From Lachnospiraceae bacterium (GTDB lineage Bacteria; Bacillota; Clostridia; Lachnospirales; Lachnospiraceae): a stretch of 64,000 nucleotides of DNA. How positions within the stretch are numbered: position 1 is the first letter of the stretch; each line of letters begins with the position of its first letter. A program made the position numbers and the translations under genes. This document shows positions 25,680 through 35,006 of this stretch, piece after piece. The notes beneath the pieces are model-generated. The model ran no database searches and was not told the DNA's origin. It worked only from the letters and a program-made list of their open reading frames with translations. The stretch is taken from the NCBI GenBank assembly GCA_015057425.1, contig SVEL01000015.1, positions 1 to 64,000 of the forward strand, given 5' to 3'.

Positions 25680-26702
25680 ATGGCAAGAACAAATGGTGTA
25701 CAGGATGATTTAACCGGAACAGAGAAAGCGGCGGTTTTACTTATTGCATTAGGACCGGAAAAGTCGTCAGTTTTATTCAAACATCTTAAGGAAGAAGAAA
25801 TCGAAACACTTACTCTTGAGATAGCAAATACAAGAAGTGTATCGCCACAGGTAAAAGATGGTGTTTTAGAAGAATTTTATCAGATATGTCTTGCGCAGCA
25901 ATATATTGCGGAAGGTGGTATTTCCTATGCGAAGAATCTTCTTGAAAAAGCATTTGGTGAGGAGCAGGCTCAGCAGGTTATCGGAAAACTTACTGCATCA
26001 TTGCAGGTTCGTCCTTTCGAATTTATCAGAAAGACAGACCCATCGCAGCTTCTCAACTTTATACAGGACGAGCATCCGCAGACGATTGCTCTTATATTAG
26101 CATATTTATCACCGGCACAGTCGGCACAGATAGTTGCTGCATTGCCGCTTGATAAGCAGGCTGATGTAGCAAAGAGAATAGCAAAGATGGACAGAACAAG
26201 TCCGGATGTTATCAAGGAAGTTGAAAACGTTCTTGAAAGAAAGCTTGCATCACTTGTTAATCAGGACTACACAATTGTCGGTGGTGTTGACGCGATTGTT
26301 GGTATCCTCAATACTGTTGACAGAGGAACAGAAAAACATATTATGGAAAATCTTGAAATTGAAGAACCTGAACTTGCAGATGAAATCAGGAAGAAGATGT
26401 TCGTATTTGAAGACATTCTTGCTCTTGATGATAAGACAATTCAGAGAATTCTTCGTGATGTTGATTCTAACGACCTTGGTATGGCACTTAAAGGCTCTAC
26501 TGAAGAAGTTCAGAATGTTATATTTAATAACCTTTCTAAACGTCTCGCACTTATGATTAAGGAAGATATGGATTTCATGGGTCCTGTACGTATGAAGGAT
26601 GTTGAAGAAGCACAGCAGAAGATTGTTAATACAATACGTAAGTTAGAAGATTCCGGTGAAATTATTATTGCCCGTGGCGGAGGTGACGAGATAGTTGTCT
26701 AA
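25680..26702 (+). CDS. fliG: Flagellar motor switch protein FliG
   Basis: A C-ring protein that touches the stator and sets torque direction. It has 340 residues: N-terminal FliF-binding domain (LTGTEKAAVLLIALGPEKSS), middle domain with the EHPQTIALILAYL motif near 125 that binds FliM, and C-terminal domain with the charged torque helix region (DDKTIQRILRDVDSNDLGMALKG). fliH overlaps its last eight bases. Confidence 0.95.
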   Translation: MARTNGVQDDLTGTEKAAVLLIALGPEKSSVLFKHLKEEEIETLTLEIANTRSVSPQVKDGVLEEFYQICLAQQYIAEGGISYAKNLLEKAFGEEQAQQVIGKLTASLQVRPFEFIRKTDPSQLLNFIQDEHPQTIALILAYLSPAQSAQIVAALPLDKQADVAKRIAKMDRTSPDVIKEVENVLERKLASLVNQDYTIVGGVDAIVGILNTVDRGTEKHIMENLEIEEPELADEIRKKMFVFEDILALDDKTIQRILRDVDSNDLGMALKGSTEEVQNVIFNNLSKRLALMIKEDMDFMGPVRMKDVEEAQQKIVNTIRKLEDSGEIIIARGGGDEIVV

Positions 26703-27600
26703 TTTGGTTAAATCCTACAGTGTTGTACGCGAGCAGGACAGTAAAAGAATAATAGATTCCAATCAGGCAATATCAGATGCGATAATCAGAATAAAGGAAC
26801 GCATGGAAAACGAAGTAAATGACAGTGAAGATGGCTTTGTGCAAGGTCTTGAAGTTGCCAATGTAGCTGATTTACTGTATTCGGAAGATGATAGTGAAGG
26901 CGAAAGAGTTTTATCCGGCAACATTATCCGTTCGGAAGACGACGGAGAAGTAAGTACTAAGGAAAGTGAAGAAGCACTTGTGGGCAGTAAGGTAAAGGCC
27001 GCAGAAGAACAGGCTGGATTTATTCTGGCCAATGCAAAAGATGATGCGCAGGCTATAATTGATGCAGCCAACCAAAAGGCGGAAGAAATCTTTGCAAATG
27101 CACAAAAAGAAGGATATGAAGCAGGTTATTCTGAAGGTGAGAAAATAGCCCAAAAGCAATTGGAAGAGAAACAGGCTGAACTGGAAGCGGTAAAAACAGG
27201 CTTACAGGAAGAATATAAAGAAAAATGCAGAAGAATAGAACCGGATCTGATTGATACGATTCTTAAGGTTTTCTCAGACGTTACGCATGTTTTAAGTGAA
27301 GATAAAAAGGATCTTGTAACGTGTCTTGTACGTGCTGTTATGGATGAAAATGTTATGAGTACAAGTTTTGTAATCAGAACATCAAAAGAAGATGCTGCAT
27401 TTGTTAAAGAAAATAAGGAAGCTTTGATAAGTGATTCATCCAGAATTACAGATATTTTGGTTGTTGAGGATGGCACTATGAAGAAGGGCGAATGTATGGT
27501 TGAGACAGACTTTGGTATATTCGATTGTAGTCTTGACGTACAGTTGGAAGCATTGATAAAAGATATAAAATTATTGGCATGTGCCGTAGGAAATGAGTAA
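26695..27600 (+). CDS. fliH: Flagellar export apparatus protein FliH
   Basis: The stator-like partner and regulator of the export ATPase FliI. The TTG start at 26695 overlaps the fliG end, and CGGAGGTG lies about nine bases before it. The 301-residue protein has a long acidic N-terminus (about 30-100), an alanine-rich coiled coil of about 100-170 with the repeated A/E pattern typical of FliH, and a C-terminal FliH/V-ATPase-E-like domain. The start codon and the N-terminal extension are less certain than the identity. Confidence 0.88.
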   Translation: MSNLVKSYSVVREQDSKRIIDSNQAISDAIIRIKERMENEVNDSEDGFVQGLEVANVADLLYSEDDSEGERVLSGNIIRSEDDGEVSTKESEEALVGSKVKAAEEQAGFILANAKDDAQAIIDAANQKAEEIFANAQKEGYEAGYSEGEKIAQKQLEEKQAELEAVKTGLQEEYKEKCRRIEPDLIDTILKVFSDVTHVLSEDKKDLVTCLVRAVMDENVMSTSFVIRTSKEDAAFVKENKEALISDSSRITDILVVEDGTMKKGECMVETDFGIFDCSLDVQLEALIKDIKLLACAVGNE

Positions 27601-28915
27601 AATGGCGTTAGTTAATGTGCAGAAGTATTTGAATTTAACTGAAAAGTCCTATGCAAAAAAGCTTGGAAAGGTGTCTAAAATAGTAGGTCTGACTATTGAG
27701 TCTTATGGACCTGACGCAAATCTTAATGATGTGTGTAAAATTATTTCAAAGGATGACCCTAACAGAGTTATTTATGCGGAAGTAGTTGGATTCAGAGATA
27801 AAAGCATATTGCTGATGCCTTTTGAGTCTGTAGACGGAGTTGGTCCGGGAAGTATGGTTGAAAATACCGGAAAACCGCTGATGGTAAATGTGGGCGATGG
27901 TATTTTAGGTAAAGTTGTTGACGGTCTTGGAAGACCTGTAAATGGTGAAGAATTGGATAATGTCATAGAACAACTTGTAGAAGCACCACCTCCAGATCCA
28001 ATGACAAGAGAAATTATAAGTAAACCGCTTCCGTTAGGTGTTAAAGCTGTTGACGGACTTCTTACAGTTGGTAAAGGACAGAGAATTGGTATTTTTGCAG
28101 GTAGTGGTGTAGGTAAAAGTACACTTCTTGGTATGTTTGCAAGAAATACTAAGGCTGATATAAATGTTATTGCACTTATAGGTGAACGTGGACGAGAAGT
28201 CAGAGAATTTATAGAACGTGACCTTGGTGAAGAAGGTATGAGAAGAAGTGTTGTGGTTGTAGCAACTTCTGACAAACCGGCACTTATTAGAAATAAAGCC
28301 GCCAAGACGGCGACTGCCATAGCGGAATACTTTAGAGAACAGGGAAAGGATGTTCTTCTTATGATGGACTCTCTTACGCGTTTTTCAATGGCACAGCGAG
28401 AGATAGGTCTGGCTTCCGGTGAACCGCCGGTAACAAGAGGTTATCCGCCAAGTGTGTATAGTGAAATGCCGAAGCTTCTTGAACGTGCCGGAATGAGTGA
28501 CAGAGGTTCTATTACTGGACTTTACACAGTGCTTGTAGATGGTGATGATTTCAATGAACCGATTACTGATACTGCAAGAAGTATTCTTGACGGACATATT
28601 ATGCTTTCAAGAAAGCTTGCACACAAGAATCACTATCCGGCAATAGATGTTTTGCAAAGTATTTCCAGAGTTATGAGCCAGGTAGCTACTAAGGAACATA
28701 AGCTTCTGGCAGGTAAACTTAAGAATGTAATGGCAACCTATAACGAAGCGGAAGATTTAATCAATATCGGAGCTTACAAAAGCGGTTCCAATAAAAATAT
28801 TGATTATGCCATAGAAAAGATAGATGCAGTTAACGGATTTTTGCATCAGGCAACAGATGAAAAGTTTGAGTTTGAACAGGAATTAAAACTTCTTGAGGAA
28901 ATTTTTAAGGAATAG
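27593..28915 (+). CDS. fliI: Flagellum-specific ATPase FliI
   Basis: The F1-beta-like hexameric ATPase of flagellar export. At 440 residues it shows the Walker A GIFAGSGVGKSTLLGM near 160, the Walker B LLMMDSLTRFSMAQREI near 250, and the type III ATPase signature GEPPVTRGYPPSV. The start overlaps the fliH stop by eight bases, indicating translational coupling. Confidence 0.95.
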   Translation: MSKMALVNVQKYLNLTEKSYAKKLGKVSKIVGLTIESYGPDANLNDVCKIISKDDPNRVIYAEVVGFRDKSILLMPFESVDGVGPGSMVENTGKPLMVNVGDGILGKVVDGLGRPVNGEELDNVIEQLVEAPPPDPMTREIISKPLPLGVKAVDGLLTVGKGQRIGIFAGSGVGKSTLLGMFARNTKADINVIALIGERGREVREFIERDLGEEGMRRSVVVVATSDKPALIRNKAAKTATAIAEYFREQGKDVLLMMDSLTRFSMAQREIGLASGEPPVTRGYPPSVYSEMPKLLERAGMSDRGSITGLYTVLVDGDDFNEPITDTARSILDGHIMLSRKLAHKNHYPAIDVLQSISRVMSQVATKEHKLLAGKLKNVMATYNEAEDLINIGAYKSGSNKNIDYAIEKIDAVNGFLHQATDEKFEFEQELKLLEEIFKE

Positions 28916-28925
28916 GTGAGTTATT

Positions 28926-29363
28926 TTGGCTAAGTTTATTTACAAAATGCAGAATATTCTCGATATAAAATATAAGCTTGAAGATCAGGCAAAAACAGAA
29001 TTTTCCATGGCAGTTAACAGACTGAGAACTGAAGAAGAAAAATTGGAGCAAATATATGCTTCAATTGAAGAATGCCAAAGAAAGATAAGAGAGTCATCGG
29101 AAAATAAATTAAATGTTCTGGAACTTAATTATCTTGCACAGTCCGTTGAGTACAAAAAAGAACAGGCAAAGATACAGAAAAAGCAGGTTCAGGTAGCGGA
29201 GATTAATGTCGAGAAAGCAAGAGTTAAACTGAATGAAATTATGGTAGACAGAAAAACTCATGAGAAACTTAAAGAAAATGCTTTTGAAGATTTCAAGCGG
29301 GAAATAAACGAACAGGAAAGCAAAGAAATAGATGAGCTTGTAAGTTTTAGAGGAAGTAAGTAA
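28926..29363 (+). CDS. fliJ: Flagellar export chaperone FliJ
   Basis: A 145-residue all-helical coiled-coil protein, read as FliJ, the central stalk-like partner of FliI. The family start KFIYKMQNILDIKYKLEDQAKTEF is visible after a TTG start at 28926, and the rest is heptad-rich and charged. It lies 11 bases downstream of fliI. Confidence 0.88.
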   Translation: MAKFIYKMQNILDIKYKLEDQAKTEFSMAVNRLRTEEEKLEQIYASIEECQRKIRESSENKLNVLELNYLAQSVEYKKEQAKIQKKQVQVAEINVEKARVKLNEIMVDRKTHEKLKENAFEDFKREINEQESKEIDELVSFRGSK

Positions 29364-29376
29364 AGGAGATGAAGAT

Positions 29377-30120
29377 ATGCCACCAAAGAAGAAAGAAAAT
29401 GAAGGAAAAGGATTGAGCAAGTTAAATGCCATTATCTTTTTGATAATGATTATTGTGGTATGGCTTGGAATTTTTGTATTTCTTATAAAACTTGATGTAG
29501 GCGGATTCGGCAGTTCGGTTATGTATCCGCTTTTTAAGGATGTTCCGGTTATCAAAGAAATTCTTCCTGAAGTTGATGATAAAGAAGAAATAAACGGATA
29601 TCCGTACAAAAGTCTTGCTGATGCAATAAAAAGAATAAAAGAATTGGAATTAGAGGTTCAGGAATTAACCGAAGAGGCCGATAAATATAAAGAGACCATA
29701 GCAGACCTTCAGTCAGAAGTCGACAGATTAAAGATTTTTGAAGAGGATCAGGCAAGTTTTAACAAGATAAAGCAACAGTTCTATGATGAAGTTGTTTTTG
29801 GTGACGATGCCATTGATTATGAAAATTACAAGGTTTTCTATGAGTCCATAGAACCGGAACGTGCTGAAGAATTATATAAGCAGGTACTCCAGAAGTATTT
29901 CTTTGATGAAAGATATCGCGAACTGGCAGATGTGTACAGTACAATGAAACCTAAGAAAGCCGCAGCTGCATTGTATGAAATGACAGGTGACTTGGAAAAG
30001 GTTGTTGCGATTCTTAATAACATGGATACAAAGGACAGAGCTAATATTTTAAATGCTCTCAGTGACGTAGATGCGGTGTTCTGCGGCAAGCTTACAGTTA
30101 TGCTTGCACCAACAAATTAA
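29377..30120 (+). CDS. MotE/YlxF-like protein with MgtE N-terminal-type domain
   Basis: A 247-residue protein of the MotE-like (YlxF) group found between fliJ and fliK in Firmicutes. One membrane helix (about 15-40) is followed by an extracytoplasmic coiled coil (about 85-128). The C-terminal MgtE-intracellular-like helical repeat reads VYSTMKPKKAAAALYEMTGDLEKVVAILNNMDTKDRANIL. It is thought to help stator or export function rather than magnesium transport; the exact job here is unknown. Confidence 0.8.
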   Translation: MPPKKKENEGKGLSKLNAIIFLIMIIVVWLGIFVFLIKLDVGGFGSSVMYPLFKDVPVIKEILPEVDDKEEINGYPYKSLADAIKRIKELELEVQELTEEADKYKETIADLQSEVDRLKIFEEDQASFNKIKQQFYDEVVFGDDAIDYENYKVFYESIEPERAEELYKQVLQKYFFDERYRELADVYSTMKPKKAAAALYEMTGDLEKVVAILNNMDTKDRANILNALSDVDAVFCGKLTVMLAPTN

Positions 30121-30176
30121 GGTAACGATACCGAAAGGTTTTGTTATATAAAAAATTTCATAGGAGGTGTTAGGAC

Positions 30177-31595
30177 TTGACAGCTATAGGAAGCTTAGAC
30201 ATTTCATCAGCAAGCGGTTTTTTCTCAACCGGAAATGTTACTTCTAATAGTAGTTCGGAAAGTTCTGATGTGTTCAAAACATTTTCTGATGTTTTTGACA
30301 ACCTTGACAACGAGGAAGTAAGTGCAGTGAGACCGGAGCAAATAGAACCGGCAAATGTGCAGAAACCCGAAGAAATGCAGGAAGTCAAAGATCCGGAAAA
30401 GTCTACTGAAATGGCAGAAGAATATGCTATGGATGAAGAATCGGAAAATGTTATTGAAGATGAAATTGACAAAAAAGAAGAAAAATCCATTACGGAAATG
30501 CTTGATGACTATGTTCATCTTGTAAATGAAGCCCTTATGAATGTGGCGGAAAGCCTGGGTGTATCACCGGAGCAACTGGTTGATGCAATCGAAAAAATCG
30601 GACTTAACACGGAAGATTTGCTTTCGCCTGAAGGGATGAAACAATTATTTGCAGAATTAAACAATTTACAGGATCCGTTAGAAATTATTCTTAACGAAGA
30701 TTTGCATGGAAAGTTTAAGGAAGTTATGGCTATTATCGGTGAGCTTAATGAAGCAGTCGGTGAAAATCAGGAATTGACAGAAGCTTTAAAAAATGCAGAT
30801 TTCACAGAAATAATGGAAAAGGTTACTGAAAGTATTGAGGCAGAAAATATTGTTAATGAAGACGTAATCGGAAATGAAGATGTATCTGAAAATATTTCAG
30901 AAAATACGGCAGATGATATGGTATCTGAAAAGGAAAACCCACAGGATATTAATGTGGTGAAAGAATCATCCGGTGAGAATCAGACAGGCACAGAAAGCGG
31001 AAGTGATGAAGGTTATGAAAGCTATTCTGACAGAGCAAAAAATACTGAGTCTGACTATACAGGTAACATAAATAATTCCGTAAATTCCGTAAATAACGGA
31101 TTTAACAATGTTGTAAATAATATTTCAGAAGCTATTAATAACCAGTACGGACAAGTTACGGCAGAAAACATTGTTAATCAGATACAGGAACAGATTAAGT
31201 TAACAACAGGTAATAATTTTTCTTCAATCGAATTAACTTTAACACCGGAGACTCTTGGTAAAGTTAATATTCAGGTTATAGCTAAAGATGGTGCAGTTAC
31301 GGCACAGATTTCAGCGGAAACCGAAATGGCAAAGAATGCCATCGAAAGTCATATTTCAGAACTTAAAGAAACACTTACAAATCAGAACATCAAAGTAGAT
31401 GCAGTTGAAGTTACAATTGCAAGTCATGAATTTGAACAGAATTTTGAAAATAGTTCAGAACAGGGACAGAATCTACATGAAACTAAAGTTAGAAGAAGAG
31501 TTTCTCTCGAAGATTATTTTGCTGATGAAGAATCGGAAGAAACGGAACAGATGATAATGCAGGCCGAAGGAAGTACAGTAAACTTTATGGCTTAG
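30177..31595 (+). CDS. fliK: Flagellar hook-length control protein FliK
   Basis: A secreted molecular ruler that stops hook growth and switches export specificity. The 472-residue protein has a long, acidic, low-complexity N-terminus and an Asn/Ser/Val-rich stretch near 300. The C-terminal Flg_hook domain is recognisable (about 345-430): SSIELTLTPETLGKVNIQV, then EMAKNAIESHISELKETLTNQNIKVDAVEV. The TTG start follows TAGGAGGTGT. Confidence 0.9.
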   Translation: MTAIGSLDISSASGFFSTGNVTSNSSSESSDVFKTFSDVFDNLDNEEVSAVRPEQIEPANVQKPEEMQEVKDPEKSTEMAEEYAMDEESENVIEDEIDKKEEKSITEMLDDYVHLVNEALMNVAESLGVSPEQLVDAIEKIGLNTEDLLSPEGMKQLFAELNNLQDPLEIILNEDLHGKFKEVMAIIGELNEAVGENQELTEALKNADFTEIMEKVTESIEAENIVNEDVIGNEDVSENISENTADDMVSEKENPQDINVVKESSGENQTGTESGSDEGYESYSDRAKNTESDYTGNINNSVNSVNNGFNNVVNNISEAINNQYGQVTAENIVNQIQEQIKLTTGNNFSSIELTLTPETLGKVNIQVIAKDGAVTAQISAETEMAKNAIESHISELKETLTNQNIKVDAVEVTIASHEFEQNFENSSEQGQNLHETKVRRRVSLEDYFADEESEETEQMIMQAEGSTVNFMA

Positions 31596-31607
31596 AAAGG
31601 AGAGAGA

Positions 31608-32138
31608 ATGGCAATATCAGTAGATATCGTAGATGGACAGGCAGTTACCGGAACAACGGCAACCAATACATCAAAAAGTACAATCGGTACTGATAGTCTT
31701 GGTAAGGATGCTTTTTTACAGCTACTTGTAGCACAATTACAGTATCAGGATCCGCTTAATCCTTCAACAAATCAGGAATTCATCGGTGAACTTGCACAGT
31801 TCTCTTCACTGGAAGAATTACAGAACTTAACATCAACACTCGGTAATAACAATGCGCTTACACTTGTTGGTAAAAATGTTATCGTAGAAGTTGGTTCATC
31901 AACAGGAGATACAAATACAAGAGAAGTCGGTGGTTATGTTGAATATGTTCAGATGATGGATGGTAAGGCGTATTTGTCAATAGACGGAGAACTTTATGCA
32001 GCCGAAGATCTTAAGATGGTTGTTGATGATTATTATCTTGCAGGTGTAATCGGCGGCGGTTCATCAAATGAAAATGAAGGCGAAACAGATACAGAAACAG
32101 AAACAGATACAGAAACTGAGACTGAAAAAACTGAATAA
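31608..32138 (+). CDS. flgD: Flagellar hook scaffold protein FlgD (short form)
   Basis: Caps the growing hook. The 176-residue protein has the FlgD core GKDAFLQLLVAQLQYQDPLNP and NQEFIGELAQFSSLEELQNL (about 28-75), then a small beta domain. It ends in a TETETD-type acidic/threonine repeat tail (about 157-176). It lacks the larger C-terminal Ig-like/tudor part of enteric FlgD, as is common in Firmicutes. Confidence 0.9.
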   Translation: MAISVDIVDGQAVTGTTATNTSKSTIGTDSLGKDAFLQLLVAQLQYQDPLNPSTNQEFIGELAQFSSLEELQNLTSTLGNNNALTLVGKNVIVEVGSSTGDTNTREVGGYVEYVQMMDGKAYLSIDGELYAAEDLKMVVDDYYLAGVIGGGSSNENEGETDTETETDTETETEKTE

Positions 32139-32151
32139 GAGGTGATGGTCA

Positions 32152-32538
32152 ATGGATATTAATAACAGATATTCTTCTATAGACCAGATAGCCGGAAGGT
32201 ATATTCTGCCACAGAATCAAAATAATTCAAATATACCAAGAGACGGCATTTCCTTCGAAGATATACTTAATCAGAAAAAGTTCGGTGAGATAAAGTTTTC
32301 GAAACATGCAGGTGAAAGGCTTGCTACGAGAAATATAAACCTTACGGATGAACAACTTTCAAGACTTAATGAAGGAACGAAACTGGCAGAAGAAAAAGGG
32401 ATAAAAGAGTCACTTATGATAATGGATAAGATGGCATTTATCGTAAACATTCCGAATAATACAGTGGTGACTGCACTGGATACGGAAGCAACATTAAATA
32501 ATGTATTTACAAATATAGATGGAGCCGTAATAATATAG
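32152..32538 (+). CDS. TIGR02530-type flagellar operon protein
   Basis: A 128-residue cytoplasmic protein matching the family found between flgD and flgE in Gram-positive flagellar operons. The conserved part is IKFSKHAGERLATRNINLTDEQLSRLNEGTKLAEEKGIKESLMIMDKMAFIVNIPNNTVVTALD. No enzyme motif is visible; its function is unknown. The fixed position between two hook genes suggests a hook-assembly role. Confidence 0.85.
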   Translation: MDINNRYSSIDQIAGRYILPQNQNNSNIPRDGISFEDILNQKKFGEIKFSKHAGERLATRNINLTDEQLSRLNEGTKLAEEKGIKESLMIMDKMAFIVNIPNNTVVTALDTEATLNNVFTNIDGAVII

Positions 32539-32609
32539 CCGGACCGAATGGAGGCTATGGTTTCTGACTGACAGATGAAACCAAACGGACAAAATGGAGG
32601 TCGTAAATT

Positions 32610-33920
32610 ATGATGAGATCATTGTACTCTGGTGTATCAGGCTTAAAAGCACACCAGACAAAGATGGATGTTATTGGTAATAACATCGCTAACGTTAATA
32701 CGGTCGGATATAAATCTCAGAATGTTACATTCAGTGATTTGTTTTATCAGACAACACAGACTGCTACAGGTGCTAATGAAATTACAGGTACAGGTGGACA
32801 GAATGCCAAGCAGATAGGTCTTGGTACACAGCTTAATTCAATTTCAGTTAATATTACAGGTGAAGGTGGTACACAGGCTACCGGTAACGGATTTGATATT
32901 AAGATAAATGGTTCAAGTTTCTTTATTGTACAGCAGGGCGGAACAAACCTTTTTACAAAGGCAGGTAACTTTACTACTGATGCATATGGTAATCTCGTAA
33001 CACAGTCAGGTGCATATGTAATGGGTTATACAGCAGCAAGAAATGAACAGGGTGACTTTATTCTTCAAACTGATCAGCTCAGACCAATTTCTGCTTATGG
33101 TCCTGAATATATGACAACAGCACCTGCACAGACAGAAAATGCTGAATTTACAGGAAATATTAACCCTTCAGATGAAGAATTTACAGATGCAGGCTCAGGA
33201 CAGATTACAAGACTTATCAATGTATATGATAACCTTGGTAACCTTTATAGTGTTCAGGTTGCGGTAACAAGAACAAGTTCAACAGAGTTTGAATTACAGA
33301 CAACAGGAAAAGTATTTTCGGGTAATGAAGAAGTAACTGCTGATGAACTTACAGCTTCAGGCGGAGTTACACTTAAGTTTGACCCACAGACCGGTATCAT
33401 TACAGGTGATAAGACATTTGGCGTAACACTTACAGGTTCATCTGCAGCACCATTTGTTAAGGATATTACTGTAGATGTATCACAGCTTACAAGCTACGGA
33501 AGTAACACAACTATTGACTCAGCAAGAGGTATTGATGGCGTTGGTGCAGGTAAACCGGTTGGTAATATGACAAGCGTTGGTATCGACAGCTCAGGTAATA
33601 TGGTTGCAGCATATGATAATGGTGATAACGTTATTATCGGACAGATAGCAGTAGCAACATTTACAAATCCTTCAGGTCTTGAAAAAGCAGGTAATAACCT
33701 TTTTGCAGCAACTCTTAACTCAGGTGAATTTAACGGAATCGGTTCCACAATTAATTCACTTGGTGAAGATATGTCAACGGGCGTTATCGAGATGTCAAAC
33801 GTAGACCTTGCATCTGAATTTACGGACATGATTGTAACTCAGAGAGGTTTCCAGGCAAATTCACGTGTTATTACAACATCAGACTCAATGATAGAGGAAT
33901 TGTTGTCACTTAAGAGATAA
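32610..33920 (+). CDS. flgE: Flagellar hook protein FlgE
   Basis: The structural subunit of the hook. At 436 residues it has the axial N-terminal helix MRSLYSGVSGLKAHQTKMDVIGNNIANVNTVGYKSQ, a FlgE D1/D2 beta core and the C-terminal MIVTQRGFQANSRVITTSDSMIEELLSLKR. It ends the first transcription unit; a terminator follows directly. No flbD-like small gene follows, unlike the Bacillus order. Confidence 0.94.
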   Translation: MMRSLYSGVSGLKAHQTKMDVIGNNIANVNTVGYKSQNVTFSDLFYQTTQTATGANEITGTGGQNAKQIGLGTQLNSISVNITGEGGTQATGNGFDIKINGSSFFIVQQGGTNLFTKAGNFTTDAYGNLVTQSGAYVMGYTAARNEQGDFILQTDQLRPISAYGPEYMTTAPAQTENAEFTGNINPSDEEFTDAGSGQITRLINVYDNLGNLYSVQVAVTRTSSTEFELQTTGKVFSGNEEVTADELTASGGVTLKFDPQTGIITGDKTFGVTLTGSSAAPFVKDITVDVSQLTSYGSNTTIDSARGIDGVGAGKPVGNMTSVGIDSSGNMVAAYDNGDNVIIGQIAVATFTNPSGLEKAGNNLFAATLNSGEFNGIGSTINSLGEDMSTGVIEMSNVDLASEFTDMIVTQRGFQANSRVITTSDSMIEELLSLKR

Positions 33921-33935
33921 TTTTCAGATAATCCG

Positions 33936-33964
33936 AGGCGGAAGATAAACTTTCGCCTCTTTTA
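33936..33964 (+). terminator. Terminator after flgE
   Basis: GAGGCGGAAG (33936-33945) pairs with CTTTCGCCTC (33951-33960), with one G-T pair, followed by TTTT. Confidence 0.8.
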
Positions 33965-33995
33965 ATTTTTATAAAAAAACAATAAAAATGAAAAA

Positions 33996-34009
33996 CACAA
34001 GATGTTGTG
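33996..34009. promoter_or_regulatory. Palindromic operator-like site, copy 2 (motA side)
   Basis: CACAAGATGTTGTG with perfect CACAA/TTGTG arms, preceded by AAAAA. It matches the site at 22591 in 12 of 14 positions and lies about 70 bases before the likely -35 of the motA unit. Confidence 0.55.
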
Positions 34010-34081
34010 GGTGACATTATAGGTCGTATACAAGAAAAAAATGGAATTTTTTAAAAAAAAAGCTGAAAAAAGTTAAAAAAA

Positions 34082-34109
34082 TTGACGATTTTATTGGATT
34101 TTTTATAAA
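34082..34109 (+). promoter_or_regulatory. Probable promoter of the motA-fliA unit
   Basis: TTGACG (34082-34087) and TATAAA (34104-34109) at 16-base spacing. The region is AT-rich and alternative -10 hexamers near 34123 are possible, so the exact start is uncertain. Confidence 0.5.
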
Positions 34110-34208
34110 AACTATGGTAAACTATATTAAGGTATGTTGAATAGATTGAAAAAGTGTGCTTATACACAGGGATAAATTTAAAATATTTTATACATAGGTG
34201 GTGAAAAA

Positions 34209-35006
34209 ATGGATTTAGCTACATTGATTGGTATGGTCGTCGGAGTTATTCTTGTAATATTCGGCATCGTATGGGGAAAAGGATTTGGTGCGCTTATAAA
34301 CTTTGCGGATTTTGCGTCAGTTGTCATTACATTTGGTGGTGCATTTACAGGTCTTCTTACATCCAACACAATTTCTGATTACATAAATGGTTTTAAAAGT
34401 ATAAAGCTTGCGTTTTTTGCATCTAAGGCAAATGAAGCCGATACAATTAAAAAGATTATTGACCTATCCAATATTGCCAGAAAAGAAGGCTTACTTATTC
34501 TTGAAGAAGCGGCAGGAGATTTGGAAGACAAGTTTATGAAGAAAGGTATTCTTCTCATAGTTGACGGTACCGACCCTGAACTTTTAAGAGCAATTATGGA
34601 AACAGAACTTTCATGTATAGAGGCAAGACATAATAAGACAATTACATTTTGGAACAATATGGCGTCTATGGGACCTGCGTGGGGTATGATTGGTACTCTT
34701 ATCGGTCTTGTAAATATGCTTAAAGATTTGGATGATCCAAACTCTATCGGACCTGCTATGTCGGTTGCTCTTTTAACAACACTGTATGGTTCGCTTTTGG
34801 CCAACTGGCTTGCAACGCCTATTGCAAATAAGCTTACGATTAATAATGAGCATGAAATAATGCTTAAGGAAGTTGCTATTGAAGGTTTGCTTTCAATTCA
34901 GGCAGGTGAAAACCCGAGAGTAATTGAAGAAAAACTTAAGTCATTCCTTTCACCGAAACAGCGTGATGAATTTAGTGAAGGCAACGAAGACGGAGGTGAA
35001 CGTTAG
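34209..35006 (+). CDS. motA: Flagellar stator subunit MotA
   Basis: A proton- or sodium-channel stator protein in the inner membrane. It has 265 residues and four membrane segments, the first two near 5-50 and the last two near 150-210. The family motif MASMGPAWGMIGTLIGLVNML is near 153 and SVALLTTLYGSLLANWLATPIANKL follows. The charged cytoplasmic loop (about 60-145) would meet FliG. The stop overlaps the GTG start of motB. Confidence 0.94.
   Translation: MDLATLIGMVVGVILVIFGIVWGKGFGALINFADFASVVITFGGAFTGLLTSNTISDYINGFKSIKLAFFASKANEADTIKKIIDLSNIARKEGLLILEEAAGDLEDKFMKKGILLIVDGTDPELLRAIMETELSCIEARHNKTITFWNNMASMGPAWGMIGTLIGLVNMLKDLDDPNSIGPAMSVALLTTLYGSLLANWLATPIANKLTINNEHEIMLKEVAIEGLLSIQAGENPRVIEEKLKSFLSPKQRDEFSEGNEDGGER

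Larger units (their letters stand above)
33921..34208 (+). other. Gap between the two flagellar units
   Basis: Almost 290 bases without a gene: terminator of the flgB-flgE unit (33936-33964), the second copy of the shared palindrome (33996-34009), an A-rich stretch, and promoter-like sequences before motA (from 34082). Confidence 0.6.
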
